Source of the DNA: Ophiothrix spiculata
Lineage: Eukaryota; Echinodermata; Ophiuroidea; Amphilepidida; Ophiotrichidae
Direction: 5' to 3' (one strand)
DNA length: 28,573 nucleotides
Assembly (NCBI GenBank): GCA_000969725.1
Contig: JXSR01S064090.1
Shown: piece after piece, positions 19,804 to 28,573 of the stretch
Numbering within the stretch: the stretch's first letter is position 1
Layout of the letters: every line of letters begins with the position of its first letter
Position numbers and translations under genes: made by a program
Notes under the pieces: model-generated
What the model saw: only the letters and a program-made list of their open reading frames with translations
The model's database searches: none
Told to the model about the DNA's origin: nothing

Positions 19804-20746
19804 CACTGAAAACCTAAACTGGTCAGTATGACTAACTATAAGTTAGTCCATATGGTACGCATCTAGACTAGCTTTAAGTTAGTCGGTATTGCTGGACTAA
19901 CAAGGATGACTAACTTAGCCTAGTCCAGCATGCTGGACTAGTCTCATTTTACTTGCTTGACTAGTTTATGTTAGTCTGTTGACCAGCTTGACGTTAGTCA
20001 AGCAAGCTGGACTAGTTTAGGCTAGTCGCTTGACTAGTTTTAAGTTAGTCCAGATGGTACACATCTTGACTAACATAACATTAGTCCAGCTGGATGGATT
20101 AATCCAGCTGCCTTGACTAGCTTACTCAAACTAGCCGATCCCAAATAACTAACCTCAAGCTAGTCCAGCCAACTAGACAAATCTAGTGCAATATATATGC
20201 ATGCTATGTAGTGCATGCAGAGCCACAGGATACAGTCTTTGATATAGCTAATCCGTCAATAATGTACAGAGATGTTTAAGAGTGACATATGAGTACCATC
20301 AAAATAGTCAGTCAGCTGCATATAAACATATGATATAATTCACGATACATCAGTAGTAAATGATGGTGACATTTATGAGGTCAAACGACGGCACGGTGTT
20401 TCACATGTATGTGCTGTCCACTATGTTGTCCTCAAAGACTTCACCTGACTAGGCTCAGTCTGACTAACATAAGCTTTTCAAGCCAGCCAGCTTGACCAAC
20501 TTGAAGTTGGTCAAGCTCTTTTGTACCGTCAAGGTAGTCAAGCTCTCATCTCAGTCTGGCAAACTCGTCAAGCAAAGTTTCTCACATTAGTCAAGCGGGC
20601 TCGACTAGTTTAATACTAGTCAAGCAGGCTTGACTAGTTTGAAATTTGGCTAGACCAACGTCAAACTAGTCAGGCAAGCTGGACTAACCTGCCTGACTAG
20701 TTTAAAGTTAATCAAGCAGCTGCTTGACTAGTTTTTGTTTTCAGTG
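19804..20746. mobile_element. ACTAGT-array inverted-repeat element 2
   Basis: It begins CACTGAAAACCTAAACT, identical for 17 bp to element 1, and ends GTTTTCAGTG. Subterminal zones 19820-20185 and 20445-20735 are full of TTAGTC, GACTAA, CTAGTC and GACTAG motifs, often as GCTTGACTAGTTT. The centre (about 20190-20440) is unrelated by eye to element 1's centre. The flanks are AA on both sides rather than TA, so the target duplication is uncertain. No protein is visible. It is the same family of ends with a different filling. Confidence 0.82.
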
Positions 20747-22728
20747 AATCATTGTTTGGCCTGCAGTGTCTAAGAGAAAGGTGATTGTGGAAGCAAACGG
20801 TTGTGGAAGCGCCATTGACTTGTGTACAGAATTGTGGAAAATGATCAAACTTTAAACTGTTGTCACATCAAATTTTGAAGGTTTACAACAATGATTTTTT
20901 CACACTTTTAAATGAAAGATATGCCTAAATGCATCATTGTATGTTTAAAATCAATTTTAAATAATGCATTTAGTCATTTGTAATTTCCAGTTTATTTTTC
21001 ATAACACGTGTCTATGGTAGTTTTCTCATTAGCATTGTTACACTTTCTCTAACAATTCATGACTTACGATCAAAAGCTGGTACATGGTAGCGCAAGTTAA
21101 ACATTGAAAAATAATAGTACTAATATGATAAAATGTTTAATTTGCATGTTAAGTGTTGAGTTTCTAATACGTCATTAAAATTGGAAGAAGTAAATTACGA
21201 TAACATTGCACTTATGTCTACGTCATAACCTCTATATACATACTCGTACAATAATCTCATACAATATCAATATGATAAAATAAATAAATGCGACATTACA
21301 AGATTATTTTATCAACGAGGGTTAAAGTCCTTCCCTTTTCCAAAACATACATATTGTTTTTATACAACATGTTTGAAAATACGCCCGGATAATAAGCATG
21401 CTCTGTATAACTTAGTAACACAGTAATATGTTCTAACATTCTTTAATGTTATACTCATAATTCTACAAATTTAGGGACATGTATAAATATTTACAATATA
21501 ATATTAGTATCCCAAAAAGTTCGCTCGCTCTTTATTAAAAAAAAATACCCAAATACTCCAAATGAATAATCAATATTGGTTTATTTGGTAACAGATAACG
21601 TCACAAATGGTAAAATGTAGCTTGCAGAAAGATTTTAACCAGTGGCGGCGAAAATGTTCAAGGTGGGGTTAAACTAGAGAAAAAGGCAACATCTGGGAGG
21701 GCTAAAATTTGGTCGGAGGAAAAATAGGGCATTATTGTAATAGACACTTCAGGTGATTTTTAAATTATGAATCAAATTGCTTCAAATGAATTTTAAATGA
21801 AAGCAGGTGATCTAAAGGATCCAAATCCGTTTGAATTTTTCAAATCCAACCTTCCGTTGCAAAGTTATGGAGGTTTTTGTATCGTTAATTTAACTAATTT
21901 TGGAGAACGCAGGATAGGGGATAAATCTTTTAGTTTCTTTATTTTCGCCAAGCAAGGTCACGGCACCAATCCAGTTACACCTCTAGTCAATACACAGAGT
22001 AATTTGGTCAACATTTTAATTGTCTGAATGGATATTACACACATGACATGTGTTATTTTGCAGCTTTTTGCGCCCACACATGCGCGGGATATTTAAAGAT
22101 GATTAGCTCCGCATGATAAAGAGCTGATCAAAATTACTTTAGGCGGAAGAACAGGCGCAGAAATTACACCCAAACAATCATTATTTTTGCCGCTTGTTGT
22201 TTATTTACATGTGATTTAACAGATATATTAAAAAAATTCTTGAGTGTGCATGGATGTCCACATAACTTGTAGACAACTGAAATTCTCTTTTCTTCACTTC
22301 CAAAAAAATTGGCAAACTTTTGAAAAATCAATAACTCTGCAACCACAAATCAGAATGTTTGTCTACAAATAGGTGGCTGTGCATGGACAAAATCATCTTC
22401 CTGATAACATATTCTTAAATAAAAATGGTCTATCATATTGCGCGGAACTCAGAAAAACATCTGAAAACGTTCCTAGAAACACTTTATTTCAGTATCAAAA
22501 CAAAACTATCAAGCCCACTTAAAGTCATGCCTGCTTGAATATGAGCTATGCGTCAACGTGTCTGTAGGTCAGCGGTGTTAAAAATCAACGTTCTCCTGCC
22601 AAGTAATGGGTAAATGAAGTATCTAATTGTAATGCTCACGTACTGCGTAGTGCGCGAACAAATTCCGTCAAATCTGCTAGATTCAGGTAAAATTGTCAAT
22701 TTTGTCTGAGTATAGACATTATATATAT
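20747..22728. other. No gene recognised
   Basis: Two kilobases of AT-rich sequence. A 76-codon plus frame (21797-22027) and a 60-codon minus frame (22164-22346) have no family motifs and are not called. A TGGCGGCG-containing patch near 21640 is the only GC-rich spot. No convincing transposon ends were found. Confidence 0.4.
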
Positions 22729-23425
22729 ATGCAGCGGTGGAAATACCCACATGATAGTCAACCCAGGGTTAGGCAACCCCGGGTTCCACTTAGGTTCCTA
22801 TACGTAGAACATACTATTACTAGTAGTGAAAAGTATGTAAATCATAATGTACTCAGTTGTTTTATAGCAGGTTGTACAATGTGCACCCTGGGTAATCTTT
22901 ACTAGCATAATTGACAACCTGGGGATGTTAATGTAGTTTATTTGTCAACCCAGGGTTATCACAGTCAGTTGCATTAACAACTTGAAGTCATTAGTGAAGT
23001 TCATTTGTCAACCAGCATAATAAGTGATATTTTATAGCAGGTTGTACAGTGTTCAACCTACGCGATCTTCATTCACATAATTGACAATTTGAAGTTATTG
23101 AATTTTGGACCTACACTCCCTGCCAAATATCAAACGGGTGCTGTTGTCCACCCTGGTGATCTTCACTTCCGTACTTACCAACTTGAAGTTGTTAATGAAG
23201 TTCATTTGTCAAACCAGGGTAATCATTGTTAGATATATACCTAATAGTAGTATAATGCTGTATGTTCTACGTTATGACTTAATAGTAGTATAATGTAGTG
23301 TGTGCTACGTATAGAGTCCACGCACTAAGTGGAAGACAACCCAGGGTTGGTCAACCCGGGGTTGCCTAACCCTGGGTTGACTAAACCCTGGGTTGACTAT
23401 CATGTGGGTATTTCCACCGCTGCAT
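22729..23425. mobile_element. MITE with AACCCnGGGTT palindrome clusters
   Basis: Inverted ends ATGCAGCGGTGGAAATACCC (left) and GGGTATTTCCACCGCTGCAT (right) continue inward through CACATGATAGTCAACCCAGG. Near each end are clusters of AACCCAGGGTT, AACCCCGGGTT and AACCCTGGGTT: two on the left at about 22759-22786, four on the right at about 23339-23396, with single ones inside. The interior has repeated phrases (CAACTTGAAGT, GAAGTTCATTTGTCAA, ATAATTGACAA), so it may have grown by internal duplication. Flanking TA-rich sequence hides the target duplication. No coding sequence. Confidence 0.85.
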
Positions 23426-23733
23426 ATAGCAATATATATTTTTTGACATTTGACATTTTAATTATCAAAAACAATTGCATATTTTAGTGTGAAATTGTGT
23501 CAGTTACTGAAAGTGGGGAAGGGGCCACAGTGGGTCAAAGGGGGGGAGGATTGTGACTGGTAAAATGCCCCATGTCCCCCCTCTCCCTTTGGTGTTATTT
23601 CATCTTTAAAGGAATATTTGTATGCAGCACACTCCCCTGCTTCACTTGAAATTAACATATATAGGAAGTCTCTTTTTTGTAAATGGGGGCAAGTTGCACT
23701 TGTTCGATTTTGAAGAAAAGGTGACCAGCTCAC
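23426..23733. other. No gene recognised
   Basis: Spacer before duplication copy B, with G-rich runs near 23541-23550 and C-rich runs near 23575-23585. The 93-codon minus frame here runs over the duplication boundary and is not called. Confidence 0.4.
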
Positions 23734-24600
23734 CCCACCGTCTCCTACATAATACATTTTAGTGCAATAACTGTAACCCACATAAATAGATCACCGTGTT
23801 CGTTTTTGAGATATATGCATCACAGAAAGCATTTTTTCCTCACATTCACAAGATGTATGACACAAAGTATAGGAAACACGTGGTAAAGTTTATTTCGCGT
23901 GCTTCTAAAATAGCTTGTGCTTATACGTCGCTGAGCAGGAAAAAGCTCATTCTTTCACACCTGTTAAGTCAAGACTTAGGCGGGAGTCTCCCGCATAAAG
24001 GTATTCCTCCCGACCTCCCGATCGGGTATCCAATTCTCCCGCTTTGAAAAAATCCCTCTATCTCCCGCTTTGGAAGAACAAATCCGGGGGAATGTCACAC
24101 TTTCTTCCGTTTTGAGAAAAAAATCGATCGCGATGTCCTGCAAGCGTGTATTAAAGACCATGTGCTCCCTACATTTTGTTGAGAAATTGAAAATGAGACC
24201 GTTATATGTTATGAGACGTCTGTGCGCTTGTTTTTTGTGATACCTTTTTTTATTTTATTTTATTTATTTATTTGCTTGTCATTTTTGCCAGTTTTCAGGT
24301 GTTACGTAAAAAAATTGGGTGAACCTTTTGAGCCTCATATGTCAGTTGTCCGTAACGTAAACGTTACTCGTATTTTGTAGTCTTCCGCATCCGAATTTGG
24401 GGATGTTGATAGATTTTGTGCATTTGATTTCAATGAGCAAGCATTATGTGCATTTTGTTAACGCTGGCAAAATGTCATGTCATGTGGCGATATTGCCGCT
24501 TTGAAACGGTGGTGGCCGTTAGGCAAACAGTAAGTAGCGTATCTGTAACTTTTCTACGTTAGTCATTTGATAGTCTAAAAACGTTGAAGTGTGACTGAAA

Positions 24601-25276
24601 TTAGTGATAATGCGCATATGGTGAATAAACGCTGGCTGATATTCCAAATCGGACCAATTCACAACGAAGAGCACCCAGTAACTCTTTGCCATATCTAGAT
24701 CTCGTATCTGTGTAATTAGGTGGTGCTATTACCGGTAAATTGAATTTATTGTTTCGTACAAAATAAAGTATATATCCAAAAAGCTTCGGGTCGCCATCGA
24801 TGATGTAATTCCCATGTTGATCCTTCGCAGCATCGGGTCTGTCTATCATTTCCCACACTTTACACAATGATGGTTCATTAGCACCACTTGTATCAGATTC
24901 CAAATATTTGCGGTGTACAGGAAAGATTGTACCTCCTACATTCAACATAAATACGTCTTTCATTGGTACGTCTTTCGTTGGTCGGTAAGTTTTAACAGCT
25001 TCAATAAGTGATTGAATCTGGTAAAATTCTGCCTCTTCTTCAAGCAATGCAAGTTCACTAAAGTTTTCTGGCAAAATAAGCTTACCACACCTTAGAAAAG
25101 TCAGCACGAAGCGAAACATTTTACCATCCCGATCTATAACAACGTTGCCTTGAGCATCTTTTGTAGAAGGGATATCACCTTCAAACATTCTGCAAAGCAT
25201 GGAGTCTGGATCTTTGGTCAATGTATTCTTTGATGAAGATTTTTCCTCCAACATTTAAGCTGATAATGCTATCCAT
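24601..25276 (-). pseudogene. KCTD-like double-BTB gene, copy B, frameshifted start
   Basis: This is the paralogue of 7665-8321. The original ATG (25276) is present and starts MDSIISLNVGGKIF, but five bases are missing near 25235 relative to copy A, so that start runs out of frame. The body stays open for 217 codons from an alternative ATG at 25254 (MLEEKSS then SKNTLTKDP...). Losing the first beta strand, LNVGG, should spoil the first T1 domain. The rest is better preserved than in copy A: EEEAEFYQIQSLIEAVKTYR, KDVPMKDVFMLNVGG, WEMIDRPDAAKD. The long open frame suggests either a recent frameshift or use of the second start; I favour a young pseudogene. Confidence 0.72.
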
Positions 25277-25774
25277 AGCTTCTGCTGTCCCTTTCTCCGA
25301 CGCGAGGTGAACTCATGGAATGTGTATGGTATTGTTAGCACCTGACCTTGAGTAATCATATTTTTGCTAGTACTGATTGCAATATAATTTGAAACTGAAC
25401 TTTACATCACAAATATTTATTATCAAATACTGATTACAGATTATATTCAAATACGATCATTAGCAATTAGGGCATAGCGATAGCAAGAGTTGATTTGGAT
25501 CTTATGACAGTAAGTACTTAGATCCTTTGCAAATGAGCTCTTAACGAGCAATTTATTTTTTAGTTCTGGCGATCAAATATTAGAAGAACTTGGTTGCGAT
25601 ATTTTTTTCTTGACGTGACCTGTCGGATAGTTCGGACTTCGAACCCCTGTAATCACAATAATGCAAAAAAAAAATGAAGATGTGGATAAAAGTACAGTGT
25701 GTCCCACAAAAACCTTACAATCTTTGGGTGTAATTTTCTTGGGTTTAACGCATAGTTAGAAAGTATATAAAGAT

Positions 25775-26220
25775 TGCATGTTATAGCCAATGAATTGAAT
25801 TTTAAGATTTGTTTAATTTTAATCGGTAGTGTACAACAAGAGTTATGCTTTGTCAAATATTTGGATGCAAAATTTTCTGGTCCAATTTCACGATTTTGTA
25901 AGTTTCCCTTGAATGATGTTGTAATGAGTATTTTTATTGATTTGCTCAATCAACCGTAACAATGTTTACTAATTTATTATGAGCATGCTGTTTTTTACCT
26001 CTGCTGAAAAAATGAACAAATTTGATGCAAAAATAAGGCAGATATGATCAGGTGACGTATTGTTATTCCATTTAGAAACAACTCTACTTATGGCCAATAA
26101 TCATGAAATTGGACCAGACAAAAATCATAAAACATAACTTTTGTTGTTTATACACTACCGATTGAAATGAAATAAACGGTATCTGAAAGTTAAATTAATG
26201 GGCTATAGAATTCAACCTTT
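25775..26220. repeat. Inverted repeat inside the copy-B insertion
   Basis: Left blocks TTATAGCCAATGAATT, AATCGGTAGTGTA, AGAGTTATG and TCTGGTCCAATTTCA are found reversed on the right as ATTAATGGGCTATAG, TACACTACCGATT, CATAACTTT and TGAAATTGGACCAGA. The arms are about 130 bp with a spacer of about 190 bp. A CAGTGTGTCCCACAAAAA stretch at 25696 looks like a transposon tip but has no partner on the right. Likely a decayed foldback transposon. Confidence 0.7.
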
Positions 26221-26530
26221 ACATAGTTTCTGACTATTCGTTGAGGGGTGTAAGCACCTCGCTCAATGTTACATTTTTGCAAGTTTATTTTGTACCCTAA
26301 CTTTTTAACAAAGTGCTTAAAGTTAATAAAAGTATACATTTCCAGAAAGGAATTTTCACAAGGAACATACACATATGTTTACAGGTCAGAGAAACGATTG
26401 AATTAAAACAGATTATATCATGTTTATCTAAAGAAAATCCAAAAGTTCCTTTGTAAAAGTAATTAATTGAAGGAAAATCAATCTCATACGATGGAATAAA
26501 ATGATACTTTGTTTTCAAAAAACAAAGTAT

Positions 26531-26604
26531 TGGCGCAGGCAGGATCCGAACCTGGGACCTCACCATTAAAAGCGAGTAGCTTAGCCACTAGGCTATCGAG
26601 GTCA
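26531..26604 (-). mobile_element. tRNA-Lys-like sequence (SINE head or tRNA pseudogene)
   Basis: The minus strand has an A box TAGCCTAGTGGCTAAGC (26595-26579), a CTTTTAA anticodon-loop-like stretch (26572-26566, UUU) and a good B box GGTTCGGATCC (26552-26542). The acceptor ends do not pair (GACCTCG at the 5' end against TGCGCCA at the 3' end) and the anticodon stem is shifted, so a functional tRNA is unlikely. The internal Pol III promoter elements look intact, which fits a SINE. Confidence 0.6.
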
Positions 26605-27192
26605 GCTGTCATGGAGAGGGTGTTTTAATGATGGGGTTATATGATGTTTTGTGTAGAAATTTGATGTCTTATTTGACCTCAAGGGACCAAGCGTCACATT
26701 CTATTACATGAAGCGTGTCTTACCCATAACTACCGCAAACCTTTTAAAGAAGGGTTGTCGCTTTCTTTTGACCAAATGGTTTAATTATATTAAGTCCAGA
26801 ACCGTAGATTTTTGGCAAAACGAAAAGACCAAATTTGATCTCACTCAATGAAAAAAATCACTGTAGAAGTTACATAAATGTTCACATATATTTCGCAAAG
26901 TTTCAGTTACTTTAGATTTCAGGATGTTTTTACAACATGCAACATTGTTATGAATTATGATCTATTTGGATGAATTTATGGGCCTTTTTAAATATGTTTC
27001 TCAAATTCGTGAATACTATGATTCATGAGCATCGTCGAAACGACGCGACGGTCTGTGCCGATTTTCTACCGTATGCAAAAGAAAAAATAAACTAAGCCAC
27101 TTTTCTCGTACCTGAATCTTGGTTGTATGACACTTATCATAAATTTCACAGTGTACTTTTGTTATCAACAAGGAAAAAACTGTTTGGTTATG

Positions 27193-27548
27193 TAGGTTCA
27201 CAGGACAATTAGGCCGAGTAAAAAATAAATATGTTTCTCGTCCCCTCCCGCATCGTTTTTTAAGGATTTTAAAAAACGATTTTTATTTTTTGTATTTCAT
27301 GCATAAATTATTTGTTAAAAGTGTTTGAAAAGTTTAAGTCTGTGCAATAGATTTGCCTCAGTTCAATAAGCATTTTAAAAGCATATTTTGTTTTGATCAA
27401 CCCTCCAGTATGTCCAAAGCTCAAAAATAAAAAAGACCTCCTCCTCTTCCAATAACACATCTGGTATCGATACACTGGGTGAGAATTGGCCATTAATAGG
27501 CAATTTTGCATTGTCATTGAAATAAAAAATAAAAAATAAGAAGTACTT
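27193..27548. other. No gene recognised
   Basis: AT-rich spacer with AAAAAACGATTTTT-like palindromic runs near 27258-27285. The palindrome AAGAAGTACTTCTT (27539-27552) borders the repeat element that follows. Confidence 0.4.
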
Positions 27549-27551
27549 CTT

Positions 27552-27578
27552 TACCCTGCCAAAGGCTTTGGCAGGGTA
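27552..27578 (+). repeat. Perfect 12-bp hairpin at repeat-element edge
   Basis: TACCCTGCCAAA and TTTGGCAGGGTA flank the three bases GGC. It is immediately followed by a second hairpin at 27596-27618. Paired terminal hairpins like these mark an element end, but the superfamily is not evident. Confidence 0.85.
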
Positions 27579-27595
27579 TTGTTTTTCACATGTTT

Positions 27596-27618
27596 ACACA
27601 GCTGCCTAGCAGCTGTGT
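27596..27618 (+). repeat. Perfect 10-bp hairpin
   Basis: ACACAGCTGC and GCAGCTGTGT are separated by CTA. It lies 17 bp after the preceding hairpin and in front of the tandem repeat region, probably part of the same element end. Confidence 0.85.
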
Positions 27619-28078
27619 ACTGTATCTTTAGGAATCCTTCTTCTGCTTCTTTCTTTCTTCTGGCAACATTTGAATTGACCATAACTCCAAGATGCTTTGA
27701 GTTATTGTCATCAAACTTGGACACAATAACAATGAGCACCTCCCATTTATGACCCATGACCTTTCGGGGTCAAAAAGTCATGCAGGGGTCACTGGGGTCA
27801 AAAACTTGATTTTCACGAAAAAAGTTTCAACTCATGTACATTACATGGTATTGTCATGAAATTTGTGGACATGAAACATCTTGATATTGTCCACAAAAGT
27901 TATCGGATTAAAAAAATACCTGGGGTCATATGGGGTCAGAGGGGTAAAAAAAGGTCAAATTATTTTAAAAATCTTTAAAAATCAATAACTTTCTAATGCA
28001 AGGTGGTATAATTATTCTACTTGCACAGATAGATTGACAAAAATATACTGAACAAATCTTGGTGACCTTTGACCCCAA

Positions 28079-28573
28079 AGGTCAAAGTTCATAGGTCAAA
28101 GGTCAAATTAAAAAAAATGCTTCGATTGCCTTGAAAATTGGTATGCAGGTGCTTTACAGCATCCTGAACAACCTAAGCACATGCTAAAAATCATCCGAGG
28201 TCATTAAGGGGGTCATAAGGGGGTTAAAAAGGGGTCAAAGGTCAAATTATCAAAATGCTCCGATTGACCTGAAATTTGATATGGATGTACTTTAGGACAT
28301 CCTAAGCAACATTAACACATTTTAAAAATCATCCAAGGTCATTAAAGGGGTGTTAAGGGGGTCAAAAGAGGTCAAAGGTCAAATTACTAAAATGCTCCGA
28401 TTGACCTGAAATTTGATATGGATGTACTTAAGTACATCCTGAGGAACATAAAAACATTTAAAAAAATCATCCAAGGTCTTTAAAGGGGGTGTTAAGGGTG
28501 TCAAAAGGGTCAAAGGTCAAATTACCAAAATGCTCCGATTGACCTGAAACTTGATATGGATATACTTTAGAAC
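28079..28573 (+). repeat. 138-bp tandem repeat with DR1-like motifs
   Basis: The phrase AAAATGCTCCGATTGACCTG recurs with AAAATGC at 28114, 28252, 28389 and 28527, a period of 137-138 bp, and continues past the window edge. Between copies lie AAAATCATCCAAGGTC-like phrases and GGGGTCAAAGGTCAAATTA. Each period contains a direct repeat of AGGTCA-type half-sites spaced by one base. The preceding 27619-28078 has looser GGGGTCA phrases and is probably part of the same element. Confidence 0.9.

Larger units (their letters stand above)
25510..27125. mobile_element. 1616-bp insertion in duplication copy B
   Basis: Copy A reads straight through this site (AATGACACTTATC at 9014-9026), while copy B is split with TATGACA at both edges (25503-25509 and 27126-27132), a likely 7-bp target duplication. 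The insert contains a long inverted repeat (about 25775-25905 against 26095-26220), a tRNA-like head on the minus strand, and AT-rich filler. It has no clear protein. It may be one composite element or successive insertions; the ends are not obviously inverted. Confidence 0.65.
23734..27192. repeat. Segmental duplication, copy B
   Basis: 23734-25509 and 27126-27192 correspond to 6838-9080 in direct orientation. Copy B lacks the palindromic transposon found at 8520-8975 and instead contains 1616 extra bases (25510-27125) near its right end. It also has about 50 extra bases around 24182-24235 and 24305-24325 in the non-coding part. The differences between the copies are scattered indels and substitutions, so the duplication is not very recent. 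Confidence 0.9.

Noticed and set aside
21797..22027. 76-codon plus-strand open frame
   Set aside because: No domain, repeat partner or splice context supports it.
26531..26604. Functional lysine tRNA gene
   Set aside because: The 5' and 3' acceptor strands are not complementary and the anticodon stem is out of register.
27551..27757. 68-codon minus-strand open frame
   Set aside because: It begins and ends within the hairpin-bearing repeat element, and hairpin sequence makes up part of the predicted protein.

Overview
The window is AT-rich nuclear DNA from a eukaryote, most likely a marine invertebrate animal. The signs are non-LTR and Penelope-like retroelements, many short inverted-repeat transposons, tRNA-derived sequences and minisatellites, with no operons and no ribosome binding sites. 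A deuterostome such as an echinoderm or hemichordate is my guess from the repeat style, but nothing here fixes the phylum. I see no convincing conserved multi-exon host gene. Nearly everything recognisable is repeat-derived or duplicated.

Layout: 1-1195 is a 53-bp minisatellite that switches strand near 370. 1262-2863 is a nest: a degenerate LINE reverse-transcriptase fragment (minus) interrupted by a Penelope-like element (PLE) remnant that carries a hammerhead-ribozyme-like motif, plus local duplications and small inverted-repeat elements. 3862-4366, 4619-4872 and 5470-6750 are further inverted-repeat elements. 6838-9080 is one copy of a segmental duplication whose other copy is 23734-27192. 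Each copy carries a single-exon, double-BTB/T1 (KCTD-like) reading frame on the minus strand. Copy A has gained a 456-bp palindromic transposon and copy B a 1.6-kb insertion, each recognisable because the other copy preserves the empty site.

9709-9775 is a strong hairpin, 10763-10846 a tRNA-like sequence and 11707-12282 a TTAA-flanked MITE with AGAATATTCT palindromes. 14243 to about 19470 is a decayed but nearly complete PLE (reverse transcriptase, GIY-YIG endonuclease, flanking pseudo-LTRs). It was later split by a 1540-bp inverted-repeat element filled with ACTAGT-type palindromes and by a 5'-truncated LINE. A second ACTAGT-array element lies at 19804-20746. 22729-23425 is an unrelated MITE with arrays of AACCCnGGGTT palindromes. 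27550 to the end holds two perfect hairpins followed by a 138-bp tandem repeat carrying nuclear-receptor DR1-like sites.

The genes do not form a pathway. The story is one of nested insertion: removing the PLE at 1802-2272 rejoins a LINE reading frame, and removing the ACTAGT element rejoins the PLE endonuclease frame, so insertion order and target duplications can be read directly. The least familiar features are the element families whose subterminal regions are packed with short perfect palindromes.
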